Assembly (NCBI RefSeq): GCF_000526215.1
Contig: NZ_JAFQ01000004.1
Coordinates: 7,688,001 to 7,752,000 of the forward strand
Reading direction: 5' to 3'
DNA from: Nocardia sp. BMG51109
GTDB lineage: Bacteria; Actinomycetota; Actinomycetes; Mycobacteriales; Mycobacteriaceae
Length of the DNA stretch: 64,000 nt
How positions within the stretch are numbered: position 1 is the stretch's first letter; each line of letters begins with the position of its first letter. The notes below the pieces were generated by a model. The model worked only from the letters and a program-made list of their open reading frames with translations, searched no databases and was not told the origin of the DNA. Of this stretch, positions 9,256-18,247 are shown in pieces. Both the position numbers and the translations under genes were made by a program.

Positions 9256-9672
9256 TCAGGAATTCTCGCGTAGTTCGTAGTAGGGGTTGAAGATCACCTT
9301 GGCCCCATCACGTTCCCCGATGCGACCGCGGACCAGGATACGGCGTCCCGACTCGATTCCCGGGATGCGTCGTCGCCCGATCCACACCAGCGTGACCGCA
9401 TCGGTGCCGTCGTAGAACTCGGCCTGCAGATTGGCGCCCGCCGCCTTCGGGCACGCCTCCACGCTGCGCAGCTTGCCCAGCATGGTGACCTCCTCGCCAC
9501 GCCGGCATTCGTCCGCCCGGCACGCCCCGGAGGCCTCGGACGTCTCGGCCAGTTCTTCGGCGTCGAGGCGGTCCAGATCGGCTGTCAGCCGACGGCCCAA
9601 CCGCCGGAAATATCCGCTGTCCGGCCCCACCTTGATTCCGGAGCCGGCCCTGTTACCGCCTGTGAAAGGCAT
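9256..9672 (-). CDS. OB-fold nucleic-acid-binding domain protein
   Basis: A 138-residue protein like Rv2694c. After a polar N-terminus (GYFRRLGRRLTADLDRLDAEEL) the C-terminal half is a single OB fold: EVTMLGKLRSVEACP, LQAEFYDGTDAVTLVWIGRRRIPGIESGRRILVRGRI, VIFNPYYEL. The ATG at 9672 (MPFTGGNRAGS) is preferred to the one 18 bases upstream because homologues start close to this point. Probably binds single-stranded DNA or RNA; partner unknown. Forms an operon with the DUF3159 gene. Confidence 0.85.
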   Translation of the reverse strand: MPFTGGNRAGSGIKVGPDSGYFRRLGRRLTADLDRLDAEELAETSEASGACRADECRRGEEVTMLGKLRSVEACPKAAGANLQAEFYDGTDAVTLVWIGRRRIPGIESGRRILVRGRIGERDGAKVIFNPYYELRENS

Positions 9673-10043
9673 TTCGCACACTTCCTGCACTGCAGACGGC
9701 GTGGATCACACGTCGTCGGGTATCCCATACGACCGGCCGACCGGCCGTATGCCGCCAACTGTAGATGGGCAGTTCCGGCCCCGCCACGCGAGGCTGCCCA
9801 CGCCGGGTGAGTACCCCATATGCAGCGATTTTCCACCTCGGTCCCACAGCCGTGGCGCACGTCACCGACGAGGTTGCCGACACGCCCGGAAACCCGGTGA
9901 TCGCGGCCGCGCGGCGGGCATCCGGAGACGGTGCGGCCCGGTAGTTCCGGCCCCGCACACCCGGTCGCGAACGCCGTTGTCTCCGGCGGCGCCGGGCGCG
10001 GTCCTCACCGGCACCGCCGGCGGTGCCGCGTAGGCTTCGGCAC
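9673..10043. other. Divergent intergenic region
   Basis: About 370 bases between the OB-fold gene and the Rv2695-like gene. Apart from the palindrome at 9726-9751 nothing was recognised; it should contain both promoters. Confidence 0.5.
9726..9751. promoter_or_regulatory. Imperfect 26-base palindrome upstream of the OB-fold gene
   Basis: Outer arms CATACG (9726-9731) and CGTATG (9746-9751) are perfect; 22 of 26 positions are self-complementary, with the interior made of two CCGGCCG blocks. It lies 54 bases before the OB-fold gene start and could be an operator or a leader hairpin. No regulator is known. Confidence 0.35.
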
Positions 10044-10760
10044 GTGCCCGATCTACCCCGCCCGGCGCTCGTCGTCGCCCTGCCCGGCACCGGATCCGAC
10101 GCCGATTTCGCCCGCCGCGCCTTCGGGCCGGCCTGTGCCGCACTGGATCTGCCGTTCCTCGCCGTCGAACCGGATCCGCGCGCGGTGGTGGACAGCTGCC
10201 GCGCCGCGCTGGACACCGCGGCCCGCTCCGGGCCGGTGCTGGCCGCCGGTATCTCGCTGGGCGCCGCCATCGCGGTCGAATGGGCCCGCGCGCGAACCGA
10301 TTCCGCCTTCGGGGTGATCGCCGCGCTGCCGGCCTGGACCGGCTCCGACACCGCCGAGTGCCCGGCGGCCATCAGTGCCGCCACCACCGCCGCGCAGTTG
10401 CGCGCCGACGGCCTGGACGCGGTCGTGGAACGCATGACCGGCAGCAGCCCGGCCTGGCTGGGCGCGGCGCTGAGCCAGTCGTGGGCGGCGCAGTGGCCGC
10501 ACCTGCCCGACGCCCTCGACGAGGCCGCGACCTACTCCTGGCCGGCCCCGGAAACCCTTGCCGCACTGCATGTCCCGGCGACCATCGTGACCGCCGTCGA
10601 CGATCCCGTGCATCCGCTGCCGGTCGCCGAACAGTGGGCCGCCCTGATTCCCCGGGCGGAGCTGCACCGCATCACCCTCGCCGAACTCGGCGCCGATCCC
10701 GCGATCCTCGGCTGCCGCGGCCTGTCCCGCCTCGCCGGACGCCAAGCGACACACCGATAA
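10044..10760 (+). CDS. Alpha/beta-hydrolase-like protein (Rv2695-like)
   Basis: A 238-residue Ala-rich protein at the position of Rv2695. The sequence PALVVALPGTGSDADFARRAFG resembles the first strands of an alpha/beta hydrolase, GISLGAAIAVEWA gives a nucleophile-elbow motif (G-x-S-x-G) near residue 77, and IVTAVDDPVHPLPVAEQWA supplies a candidate catalytic Asp and His. The final His is not obvious near the C-terminus (MTGSS... to RQATHR), so activity is uncertain. GTG at 10044 (VPDLPRPALVV) is used; a GTG 21 bases upstream is also in frame. No strong ribosome-binding site separates them. Confidence 0.75.
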   Translation: MPDLPRPALVVALPGTGSDADFARRAFGPACAALDLPFLAVEPDPRAVVDSCRAALDTAARSGPVLAAGISLGAAIAVEWARARTDSAFGVIAALPAWTGSDTAECPAAISAATTAAQLRADGLDAVVERMTGSSPAWLGAALSQSWAAQWPHLPDALDEAATYSWPAPETLAALHVPATIVTAVDDPVHPLPVAEQWAALIPRAELHRITLAELGADPAILGCRGLSRLAGRQATHR

Positions 10761-10882
10761 TCGACCGGGAACGGCGGCGTGCCTGCCGCGGATGCCGGCG
10801 GCGCGAGCCGAATCTCCTGCGGCCCAATCGCTTTACCTCGGAGGTAATCGACCGGCACGACCGCACCGGGCATCGTGATCTC

Positions 10883-11341
10883 ATGATCATCGAAGCCGGG
10901 GGCACGACCCGGGCCATCGTGCAGGAGTTGCTCCGCCGCATCGCCGCGGGCGACCCCGGACGGATCGCCGAACTGTATGCGCCGGAGGTCGACTGGAAGG
11001 TGAACTGGCCCGAGGCCGAGCACGGCCGCGCCGCCACGCCGTGGATCGTCCACCGCCGCACCCGCGACGACATCGCCGCCCACTACCGGCAACTCGCCGC
11101 GCACCACGACCCCGAACAGGTGGCGACGGTGATCGAACGCATCCTCGTCGACGGCCCGGATGCCGTGGTGCTCGGCGAGATCCGGCAGACCGCCCTGGCT
11201 ACGGACCGCCCCTACCGCGCCCGCTTCGCCCTTCACCTGACCGTCGACAACGGCCTGGTCACCCGCCAGCACATCTACGAGGACAGCCTCGCCGTGGCCC
11301 GGGCATTCGACGACCCCCCTCGACCACCGGGCAACACCTGA
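10883..11341 (+). CDS. SnoaL-like / ketosteroid-isomerase-fold protein
   Basis: A 152-residue NTF2-fold protein: TRAIVQELLRRIAAGDPGRIAELYAPEVDWKVNWP is the typical helix-plus-acidic strand, followed by TRDDIAAHYRQL and YRARFALHLTVDNGLVTRQHIYEDSLAVARAF. This matches the SnoaL/DUF4440-like limonene-epoxide-hydrolase group, whose members bind or isomerise small hydrophobic molecules; the substrate cannot be inferred. The ATG at 10883 is used because the upstream frame overlaps the previous gene and loses coding character. This gene is absent from the M. tuberculosis version of the block and is probably a local insertion. Confidence 0.8.
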   Translation: MIIEAGGTTRAIVQELLRRIAAGDPGRIAELYAPEVDWKVNWPEAEHGRAATPWIVHRRTRDDIAAHYRQLAAHHDPEQVATVIERILVDGPDAVVLGEIRQTALATDRPYRARFALHLTVDNGLVTRQHIYEDSLAVARAFDDPPRPPGNT

Positions 11342-11353
11342 AAGCGGACGCGA

Positions 11354-13306
11354 TCAGTTGTGGCCCAGCTGCTGCATGGCCGAGCCCTCGACGCCGCGGC
11401 GGGGTTGCGGGGGCTGGTCCGGGGTGATCACCGGGTGCTGGCCGGTGGCGTGGGCCCGTGCCGCAGCTGCCTGCTCGGCCGCCGCCTGCTGCTGGGCCTG
11501 CATCTGCTGCTCGTGAGCGGCCGTCAGCTGGTCGGCCAGCTGCTGGGGCAGCACCACCGGAAGCGGCTCGCGTACCGGCAGCGGCTCCTCGCCGCGGCGC
11601 ACCACGGTCTCGGCGACGACCGCGCGGGCGGCCTGCACCAGCGGGCGGCCCTCGTCCACCGAACCGGACGGGCCGGCCGCGACCAGGCGCAGCATCCAGC
11701 GATAGCCGTCCACGCCGATGAACCGCAGATCGGCGCCCTCGGTCACGGCGTATAGCTCACGGCCCCACGGACCGGCCTGGACCGATACCTGCGCGCCGTC
11801 CTTGCGCAGCGACTCGCTCAGATCGTTGACCACCGAGCGCCACTGCCCCGGTGACTTCGGGGCGGCATAGGCGGCCACCGTCAGGCGGCCGTGCTCGGTG
11901 GCCAGATGCACCGCCTGCGGGGTGCCCTCGGGCGTCATCTCGACCTGCAACTGGCCGCCGTCGGGCACCGGCAGGATGACCGAGCCCAGGTCCAGTCGCT
12001 GATCGTTGATGTCGTCGAGCAGATCGGCGACGTCCTCGTAGTCGTACGGACCGGAGCCGGACTGCTGCTCGCCACGCCCGACGGCCTCGTACTCCCCGGT
12101 CCGGTACGCGGGCTGCTCGTGCTCACCCGTCCGGTACGCGGGCTGCTCGTGCTCACCCGTCCGGTACGCAGGCTGCTCGTGCTCACCCGTCCGGTACGCG
12201 GGCTGCTCGTGCTCCCCCGTCCGGTACGCAGGCTGCTCGTGCTCCCCAGTTCGGTACGCAGGCTGCTCGTGCTCCCCAGTTCGGTACGCAGGCTGCTCAT
12301 GCTCACCCGTCCGGTACGCAGGCTGCTCATGCTCCCCAGTCCGATACCCGGCCTGCTCACGCTGATCCGTGCGATACCCGGGCTGCCCATGCTGGCCTGT
12401 CCGATACGCGGGCTGTTCATGCTCACCCGTGCGGTACCCGGGCTGCTCACGCTGATCCGTGCGATACCCCGGCTGCCCATGCTGGCCTGTCCGATACGCG
12501 GGCTGCTCGTGCTCACCCGTGCGGTACCCGGGCTGCTCACGCTGATCCGTGCGATACCCCGGCTGCCCATGCTGGCCTGTCCGATACGCGGGCTGCTCGT
12601 GCTCACCCGTGCGGTACCCGGGCTGCTCACGCTGATCCGTGCGATACCCCGGCTGCCCATGTTGGCCTGTCCGATACGCGGGCTGCTCGTGCTCACCCGT
12701 GCGGTACCCGGGCTGCTCACGCTGATCCGTGCGATACCCCGGCTGCCCATGTTGGCCCGTCGGATACCCGGCCTGCTCACGCTGGCCCGGGCTATACCCG
12801 GGCTGCTCGCGCTGATCGGGGCGATACCCCGGCTGCGCATGCTGGCCCGTCCGATACCCAGCCTGCTCACGCTGATCCGGGCTATACCCGGGCCGCTCAT
12901 GCTGACCGGTCCGGTAGCCGGGTTGCACATGCTGACCCGTCCGATACTCAGGTTGCGCATACTGACCGGTTCGGTACCCGGGCTGCTCATGCTCACCTGT
13001 CCGGTATCCGGGCTGCTCACGCTGCTCCTGCGGGTACCCGGCCTGCTCGGGCCGACCGGCCTGATATCCGGGCTGCTCGTACTGGCCCGTCCGATACCCG
13101 GACCGGTAGTAATCGTCTGCGCCGGACGCGGTTCGGGCGTCGTCCGCGTATCCGTAGTCGGCGTCGTACCCGCCCTCGGCGTACTCCGGGCCGGCGTAGC
13201 CCGACTCGTCGTACTCGACCTCGTCGTACCAGTCGTCCTCGTAGCGTCCCCGTCTCGGGGGGTAATCGTCTCCGGCCTGCTTCTTCTTCCGCCCGAACAT
13301 CGTCAT
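11354..13306 (-). CDS. DUF3710 protein with a giant decapeptide-repeat N-terminus
   Basis: A 650-residue protein. Residues 1-70 start [26 protein letters not shown] and are acidic and Tyr-rich. Residues about 70-410 are some 34 tandem ten-residue units with consensus YRTG(E/Q)HEQP(G/A). The conserved DUF3710 domain follows ([68 protein letters not shown]) and the tail is Gln/Ala-rich. Rv2696c and most family members lack the repeat and are about 250 residues long. The ATG overlaps the dut stop codon in ATGA. The family has no assigned function. The repeat lacks hydrophobic residues and is likely disordered and extended; whether it is variable between strains cannot be seen here. Confidence 0.9.
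12078..13098 (-). repeat. 30-base coding tandem array with a 90-base higher-order period
   Basis: About 34 units of 30 bases. Between 12091 and 12360 single units are nearly identical (GCTCACCCGTCCGGTACGCG followed by GGCTGCTCGT on the plus strand). From 12361 the units group in threes: the block beginning GCTGATCCGTGCGATACC recurs at 12361, 12451, 12541, 12631 and 12721, a 90-base super-repeat with near-complete identity. From about 12750 to 13098 units are more diverged. The gradient suggests recent expansion from the 3' side of the gene. Confidence 0.95.
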
Positions 13307-13797
13307 GCCTCCTCGCCGGCAGGCGCACCGGCCGCCTCCGCGGCCAGGCTCGCATGCCCGCCGCTGGACCCGTGTCCACCCGTGCCGCGCGCGGTGTCGT
13401 CGAGCCGATCGACCGCCACGAAATCCACCAGCTCCACCCGCTGCACCACCAGCTGCGCGATGCGGTCGCCGCGGCGCAGCTCGATCGGGGTGCGCGGGTC
13501 GTGGTTGATCAGGCAGACCTTGATCTCACCGCGATATCCGGCGTCGATCGTGCCGGGGGTGTTGACGATCGACAGTCCGGTCTTGGCCGCCAGCCCGGAA
13601 CGCGGATGGATCAGGCCGACCGTGCCGATCGGAAGCGCCACTGCCACACCCGTGCCGACGAGCATCCGCTCGCCCGGCTCCAGGATGACATCTTCGGTGG
13701 TGCACAGGTCCACGCCCGCGTCACCCGGATGCGCGCGGGTGGGTGCGGGGATGCCGGGATCGAGCCGCAGCATGGGGATGGGTGGAATACCGGTCAC
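13303..13797 (-). CDS. dut: dUTP diphosphatase
   Basis: Trimeric dUTPase that hydrolyses dUTP to dUMP and pyrophosphate, keeping uracil out of DNA and feeding thymidylate synthesis. All five motifs are visible: GDAGVDL (motif 1), HPRSGLA (2), [16 protein letters not shown] (3, with catalytic Asp and substrate Tyr), [13 protein letters not shown] (4) and [15 protein letters not shown] (5). A 13-residue Ala/Glu tail follows motif 5 and is not usual. GTG at 13797 ([15 protein letters not shown]) is chosen by length against Rv2697c (154 residues); earlier starts to 13872 are possible. The stop overlaps the DUF3710 start (ATGA). Confidence 0.95.
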   Translation of the reverse strand: MTGIPPIPMLRLDPGIPAPTRAHPGDAGVDLCTTEDVILEPGERMLVGTGVAVALPIGTVGLIHPRSGLAAKTGLSIVNTPGTIDAGYRGEIKVCLINHDPRTPIELRRGDRIAQLVVQRVELVDFVAVDRLDDTARGTGGHGSSGGHASLAAEAAGAPAGEEA

Positions 13798-13927
13798 GTA
13801 CAGCGAGACTACGCGGTTGCTCCTCGCCCGTTGCGAGGACATGGCAGGATGCCCGCCCCCGGGCACGGCCACGAAACAACCTGCTCCCGCCGCGATCGAG
13901 CCGGGCGCGCCGAACTAGTCTGGGGAC

Positions 13928-14467
13928 GTGTCCGACCAGCCCGCGGCATCCCCCGAGTCCGCTCCCTCCGCCACACCCCCAGAGACCATGAGCCGACCCG
14001 AGACCGCCGCCTACAGCGAGCGGCTGTGGGTGCCGTGGTGGTGGTGGCCCATCGGCCTGGCGATCGCGGGCCTGCTGGCGGCCGAGGTCCACATGGGCGC
14101 GCCGGGCGTCCGGGCCTGGCTGCCGTACGTCCTGCTGCTGCCGGTGCCGGTGTGGGCGCTGCTGTGGCTGAGCCGCCATCGGGTGGAGGTCGGGCCGGAT
14201 GCGGACGGAACGGCCGAATTGCGCGCGGACCGTGCACATCTGCCGGTAACGTATGTGGCCCGGGCGGCGGCGGTCCCGGGCAGCGCCAAGAGCGCGGCGC
14301 TGGGCAGGCAGCTCGACCCGGCCGCCTACGTTCAGCATCGACCCTGGATCGGGTCGCTGATATTGCTCGTACTCGACGACCCCGACGATCCGACGCCGTA
14401 CTGGCTGATCAGTACGCGCCGACCGGACCGGGTCCTGAAAGCATTGGGCGTGCGCAACGCGGGCTGA
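13928..14467 (+). CDS. DUF3093 membrane protein
   Basis: A 179-residue protein like Rv2698. A polar N-terminus is followed by AYSERLWVPWWWWPIGLAIAGLLAAEVHMG and VRAWLPYVLLLPVPVWALLWL, two membrane segments, and then a soluble C-terminal half with VEVGPDADGTAELRADRAHLPVTYV, RPWIGSLILLVLDDPDDPTPYWLISTRRP, which is the conserved DUF3093 block. Function unknown. The GTG at 13928 gives MSDQPAAS; an ATG at 13988 (MSRPETAAYSERLW) is an equally plausible start. It diverges from dut. Confidence 0.85.
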   Translation: MSDQPAASPESAPSATPPETMSRPETAAYSERLWVPWWWWPIGLAIAGLLAAEVHMGAPGVRAWLPYVLLLPVPVWALLWLSRHRVEVGPDADGTAELRADRAHLPVTYVARAAAVPGSAKSAALGRQLDPAAYVQHRPWIGSLILLVLDDPDDPTPYWLISTRRPDRVLKALGVRNAG

Positions 14468-14517
14468 CCGGCGCCGAAAGGCCGGTCGACCTGCGCCGGG
14501 CACACGCCGGTCTCGGC

Positions 14518-14539
14518 CGCGCCCGGCGAACCGGGCGCG
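14518..14539. terminator. Hairpin between convergent DUF3093 and DUF4193 genes
   Basis: Stem CGCGCCCGG / CCGGGCGCG with a CGAA tetraloop, perfect over 9 pairs, 51 bases after the DUF3093 stop. No U-run follows, as is common in this phylum. A direct repeat of CCGGTGCCGAATGAT lies next to it at about 14555-14585. Confidence 0.6.
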
Positions 14540-14584
14540 AGCCGGCGAAATTACTCCGGTGCCGAATGATCCGGTGCCGAATGA

Positions 14585-14887
14585 TCAGGCTGCACAATCC
14601 ATGCAGACCGGCTGACCACCGGATTCGCTGGCGAGCCGGCTGCGGTGATGAACCAGAAAACAGCTCGAGCAGGTGAACTCGTCGGCCTGCTTCGGGATCA
14701 CCCGGACCGACAGCACTTCCTCGGACAGATCTGCGCCGGGAAGTTCGAACGATTCCGCGGTGTCGCTGTCGTCGACGTCCACGACGGCGGACGCGGCCTC
14801 GTTGCGACGAGCCTTCAGCTCCTCCAGCGAGTCCTCCGACACCTCGTCGGACTCAGTACGCCTCGGTGCGTCATAGTCGGTTGCCAT
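14585..14887 (-). CDS. DUF4193 zinc-ribbon protein
   Basis: A 100-residue acidic protein like Rv2699c: MATDYDAPRR start, an acidic helix EDSLEELKARRNEAASAVVDVDDSD, then FTCSSCFLVHHRSRLAS and PVCMDCAA, giving two CxxC pairs that should bind one zinc ion. The family is restricted to Actinobacteria and its function is not established; the acidic N-terminus and zinc ribbon suggest binding to a larger nucleic-acid or transcription complex, which is inference. Confidence 0.92.
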   Translation of the reverse strand: MATDYDAPRRTESDEVSEDSLEELKARRNEAASAVVDVDDSDTAESFELPGADLSEEVLSVRVIPKQADEFTCSSCFLVHHRSRLASESGGQPVCMDCAA

Positions 14888-15437
14888 GTCGTCTTCCCCT
14901 CGTCCTTACTCCGTATATCCCGGACCGGCCCCGCCGCGGCCGACCCCTTGGGAATCGGCTCGGCGAGCGCCGTCCCGCCGGTGGCGTACATCACGTGTAC
15001 ACCTGTCGCCGACCGGGCCAGGCCTGGCGGACCTGTACCGGATCGCGCTCGGTCAACGCAGGACATGCCCTGGTTGTTCCCGAAAACTCGGCCTTGATTC
15101 ACATCGTTCGATTCGAATCGGCCGCCAGACAATAGCGGACACGGGAGCAAAAGTCGCAATCAAAACACAAGCGAGTCGAAACCGACGAGTAATCGTCATC
15201 GCCACCCGTACACACCCCCATTCCGTGCCCGGGCGTCGAACGAATCGTTACCCGGGCGATATCTACCGCATACCCCGCGACACCCCGCGATACGCCGTCA
15301 TACCCCGCGATACGCCGTCATACCCCGCGATACGCCGTCATACCCCGCGGTAGGCCGTCGAGCGGCCTGCCGCGTCCGCCCCGCTTCCGCCACGCAGGCG
15401 TCCGCGCGCACGATCGCCCGGCACGAACTCGTAAGGT
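14888..15437. other. 550-base divergent intergenic region between DUF4193 and cei
   Basis: No gene is supported. It contains comparatively A-rich DNA at 15130-15180 and the 20-base tandem array at 15281-15360, and should hold the divergent promoters of DUF4193 and cei. Confidence 0.6.
15281..15360. repeat. Four-copy 20-base tandem repeat upstream of cei
   Basis: The unit taccccgcgatacgccgtca is exact at 15301 and 15321, has one change at 15281 and three at 15341; a half unit precedes at 15271. Each unit contains GCGATACGC. The array ends 78 bases before the cei start. Confidence 0.9.
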
Positions 15438-16121
15438 GTGCGTGTGGTTTCACTGATCACCGAAGGCCGCGCCGCCGACGACAAAGGGCGCCCGTACTCG
15501 CGCCGCCGATATCAGCCCTGGGTAGCCCTGGTGGCGATCCTGGCATTGATCTCCGCGATCGTGTGGATCAAGGCGATGACCACCGAGGCGGAGAGCCATG
15601 CGGCGATGGCCTGCAACTCCCCCACACCGGCTGCCGACCCGAACGCCAAGCAGCCGGAGCCGCTGGGGCAGCGGGTGCCGGCGTCGCGGCTGCAGGATGT
15701 GGAACCGGCGCCGCTGACGCAGTCCAAGGTCCGCGTCTACAACGCCTCCGGACAGCGCGGCCTGGCCGAGCACATCGCCTCCCGACTGCGCGATCTGGGA
15801 TTCGCCAGCCCGCCCGCGCCGCAGTTCTCCAACGATCCGGTCTACGTCAACGGCGACCTGGTCTGCACCGGTCAGATCCGGTTCGGCGTCGACGGCCGGC
15901 AGGCCGCGGCGGCCGTGCAGCTGGTGGCGCCCTGCGCGGAGCTGGTCGAGGACAAGCGCGCCGACGACACCGTCGACCTGGCGCTCGGCTCGGTGTTCGG
16001 CAACGAGGTGCGCCCGTCCACCGACGCCGAGGAGGTGCTGCGCTCACTGAAGAATCCGGCGCCGGGCGGACCGGCGATCGACTCGACGCTGCTCGAGGCG
16101 GCCCGCAAGGGAACGTGCTGA
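15438..16121 (+). CDS. cei: Cell-envelope integrity protein Cei (LytR C-terminal domain)
   Basis: A 227-residue membrane-anchored protein like Rv2700. A positively charged N-terminus (KGRPYSRRRYQPW) precedes one transmembrane segment VALVAILALISAIVWI, and the extracytoplasmic part carries a LytR_C domain: SKVRVYNASGQRGLAEHIASRLRDLGF, then VCTGQIRFGVDGRQAAAAVQLVAPCAEL. The two cysteines near the domain's end and the one after the membrane segment could form disulfides. In M. tuberculosis Cei is needed for envelope integrity and virulence. GTG at 15438 or 15444 could start the protein. Confidence 0.92.
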   Translation: MRVVSLITEGRAADDKGRPYSRRRYQPWVALVAILALISAIVWIKAMTTEAESHAAMACNSPTPAADPNAKQPEPLGQRVPASRLQDVEPAPLTQSKVRVYNASGQRGLAEHIASRLRDLGFASPPAPQFSNDPVYVNGDLVCTGQIRFGVDGRQAAAAVQLVAPCAELVEDKRADDTVDLALGSVFGNEVRPSTDAEEVLRSLKNPAPGGPAIDSTLLEAARKGTC

Positions 16122-16128
16122 TCCGGAG

Positions 16129-16154
16129 CCCGGTCGCCGCCGCGGGCGACCGGG
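16129..16154. terminator. Bidirectional hairpin between cei and suhB
   Basis: Perfect 10-pair stem CCCGGTCGCC / GGCGACCGGG with a six-base loop, 8 bases after the cei stop and between convergent genes. Confidence 0.7.
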
Positions 16155-16210
16155 CCGGCCGTGGGCCGCGCTCCGCCGTGCAGGATCGTTGCTCGGCCGG
16201 CGGGGATCGT

Positions 16211-17143
16211 TCAGCCCTCCGGAATCGCCTTCGACACGCCGAGCCGATCGAACAGATCGAGCAATTCTCCGGCGATCCCCGGCGCCGCGGCCACCACCAG
16301 CTCGCCGGTGCCGCCGGCCGTCCCCGCCGGCGGCAGGACCAGGCGGGCGCCGGCCTCGGCGGCGACGAGCGCTCCGGCGGCCCAGTCCCAGGTGTTGAGC
16401 CCGTGCTCGTAGTGCGCGTCGACGCGGCCGGCGGCCACCATGCACAGGTCGAGGGCGGCCGAACCCATCCGGCGGATATCGCGCACGTGCGGCAGCAGTT
16501 CGGCGATCAGCCTGCCCTGCCGGGCGCGCCGGGCCGCCCCGTAGCCGAAGCCGGTCGCCAGCAGCGTCATACCGACCGATTCGATCTCGTTGCAGCGCAG
16601 CGTGTGCGCCGTTCCGTCGGGGTCGGTCCGGGTGGCGCCGGCGCCCAGTCCGGCGCTGTAGGTCTGCCCGGCGACGACATCCACCACCGCGCCGGCGAGC
16701 GACCGCCCGCCGCGCATCGCGCCGACCGATACCGCGTAGGCGGGGATGCCGTACATGAAGTTCACGGTGCCGTCGATCGGATCCACCACCCACACCACCT
16801 GCTCGGCGTCCCCCACGCTGCCGCCACCCTCCTCCCCCAGCACCCGCTCGCCCGGCCGCAGCTCGGCGAGCAGCCGCCGGATCAACTGCTCGGTCTCGGT
16901 GTCGACCACCGTTACCGGATCGGTGGGCGAGCTCTTGGCCCGCACGGCGCCCGATGCGGCCGCGCCCGGCCCGAAGACCTCGGGGCGGCGGGCCCGCACG
17001 TGCGCGGCCGCGGTCTGTGCCAGATGCACTGCGACACGGCGCAATTCGGCGATATCGTCGGGGGCGGCAGGGTCCGGGGCAGTCCGGGGCCGATCGGCCG
17101 CGGCGGCGGGCGGTGAGGGATTCGTTTCGCGCACGACACCCAT
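16211..17143 (-). CDS. suhB: Inositol-1-monophosphatase family protein SuhB
   Basis: Mg2+-dependent sugar-phosphate phosphatase, Rv2701c-like. Metal-site motifs: [33 protein letters not shown] and [17 protein letters not shown], all intact, so it should be active. Such enzymes dephosphorylate inositol-1-phosphate for phosphatidylinositol, mycothiol and mannosylated lipids. About 310 residues; the ATG at 17143 ([12 protein letters not shown]) is used, with an ATG 21 bases upstream as an alternative. The Pro/Ala-rich first 30 residues are probably disordered. Diverges from ppgK. Confidence 0.92.
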   Translation of the reverse strand: MGVVRETNPSPPAAAADRPRTAPDPAAPDDIAELRRVAVHLAQTAAAHVRARRPEVFGPGAAASGAVRAKSSPTDPVTVVDTETEQLIRRLLAELRPGERVLGEEGGGSVGDAEQVVWVVDPIDGTVNFMYGIPAYAVSVGAMRGGRSLAGAVVDVVAGQTYSAGLGAGATRTDPDGTAHTLRCNEIESVGMTLLATGFGYGAARRARQGRLIAELLPHVRDIRRMGSAALDLCMVAAGRVDAHYEHGLNTWDWAAGALVAAEAGARLVLPPAGTAGGTGELVVAAAPGIAGELLDLFDRLGVSKAIPEG

Positions 17144-17303
17144 CGCAGCACAGATCTCACACAACGCGCATCAGGCTGGTCCGGCACGACCCGTAGCGGC
17201 GGGCCGGACGCGGTGGGTGAGACCATGTTTCGACACAAAGCCGTGTATCGTGCCGCGCGCACCTGCGATCAGGCCGGCACCACAGGGAACGAGGAGACCG
17301 TCA

Positions 17304-18062
17304 ATGTCCGCTCGGGGGCAAGCATTCGGGATAGACATCGGGGGGAGCGGCGTCAAGGGCGCGGCCGTGGATCTGAGCACCGGCGAACTCGCCCACGAAC
17401 GCATCAAGATCGCCACGCCGCAGCCCTCGACACCGAACGCCGTCGCCGAGACGGTGGCCGAGCTGGTCACCCGGGCCGCCTGGGACGGCCCCGTCGGCAT
17501 CACGCTGCCCAGCGTCGTCGTCAACGGCATCGCGCGCACCGCCGCCAATATCGACAAGGCATGGATCGACACCGACGCGCGGCAGTTGTTCTCCGTGGCA
17601 CTGGGCGGGCGCGAGGTGGTGGTGCTCAACGATGCCGACGCGGCCGGGCTGGCCGAGGACCGCTACGGCGCGGCGCGCGATATCGACGGCCTGGTCATGC
17701 TGCTGACCTTCGGGACGGGGATCGGTTCCGCGCTGCTGTACCACGGCACGCTGGTGCCCAATACCGAGTTCGGCCACATCGAGGTCGGCGGCAAGGAGGC
17801 CGAGCACCGCGCCGCCTCCTCGGTGAAGGAACGAAAAAAGCTGTCCTACAAGGACTGGTCCGCACAGGTGACCAAGGTGCTCGTCACGCTCGAGAACCTG
17901 CTCTGGCCGGACGTGTTCGTCGCCGGTGGCGGCATCAGCCGCGACGCCGAGGCATGGATTCCGTTGCTGGGCAACCGGACTCCGGTCGTCGCGGCGCATC
18001 TGCGGAATACCGCGGGCATCGTCGGGGCCGCCATGGCCGCCGATACCGGTCTCGCGCCATGA
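17304..18062 (+). CDS. ppgK: Polyphosphate glucokinase (ROK family)
   Basis: Phosphorylates glucose using inorganic polyphosphate or ATP. A 252-residue ROK protein: [16 protein letters not shown] phosphate-binding loop, [22 protein letters not shown] with the catalytic Asp, [25 protein letters not shown] glucose-binding block, and [15 protein letters not shown] adenosine motif. The polyphosphate-enzyme signature [15 protein letters not shown] is present. ATG at 17304 lies 7 bases after GAGGAG. Same position as Rv2702 before sigA. Confidence 0.96.
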   Translation: MSARGQAFGIDIGGSGVKGAAVDLSTGELAHERIKIATPQPSTPNAVAETVAELVTRAAWDGPVGITLPSVVVNGIARTAANIDKAWIDTDARQLFSVALGGREVVVLNDADAAGLAEDRYGAARDIDGLVMLLTFGTGIGSALLYHGTLVPNTEFGHIEVGGKEAEHRAASSVKERKKLSYKDWSAQVTKVLVTLENLLWPDVFVAGGGISRDAEAWIPLLGNRTPVVAAHLRNTAGIVGAAMAADTGLAP

Positions 18063-18111
18063 TCGGAGGCGAACCGCCAGCGAGGCTGCGGCATAGCACT
18101 CGGTCCGGATC

Positions 18112-18118
18112 GTTACAA
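18112..18118 (+). promoter_or_regulatory. Candidate -10 element of sigA
   Basis: TTACAAT stands out in the GC-rich 185 bases between ppgK and sigA and fits the TANAAT consensus of the principal sigma factor. No convincing -35 hexamer was found at 16-18 bases, so an extended or ECF-type promoter is possible. The leader to the GTG would be about 125 bases. Confidence 0.35.
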
Positions 18119-18247
18119 TGGAACGCATGACCGGCGGTGAGCCGGAACCCGAACCCGGCCGGAGAGCCGGGCTGAACCCGACAGAACCGCTCCGCCGGAA
18201 GAATAATCTGGCGTGACGCCGCACGAGACCGTCACGAAAGGGCGTAC

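Noticed and set aside
11891..13918. A 675-residue open frame on the plus strand across the DUF3710 repeat, rich in [11 protein letters not shown]
   Set aside because: It is the antisense reading of the 30-base array. It overlaps both DUF3710 and dut, whose minus-strand products are clear family members.
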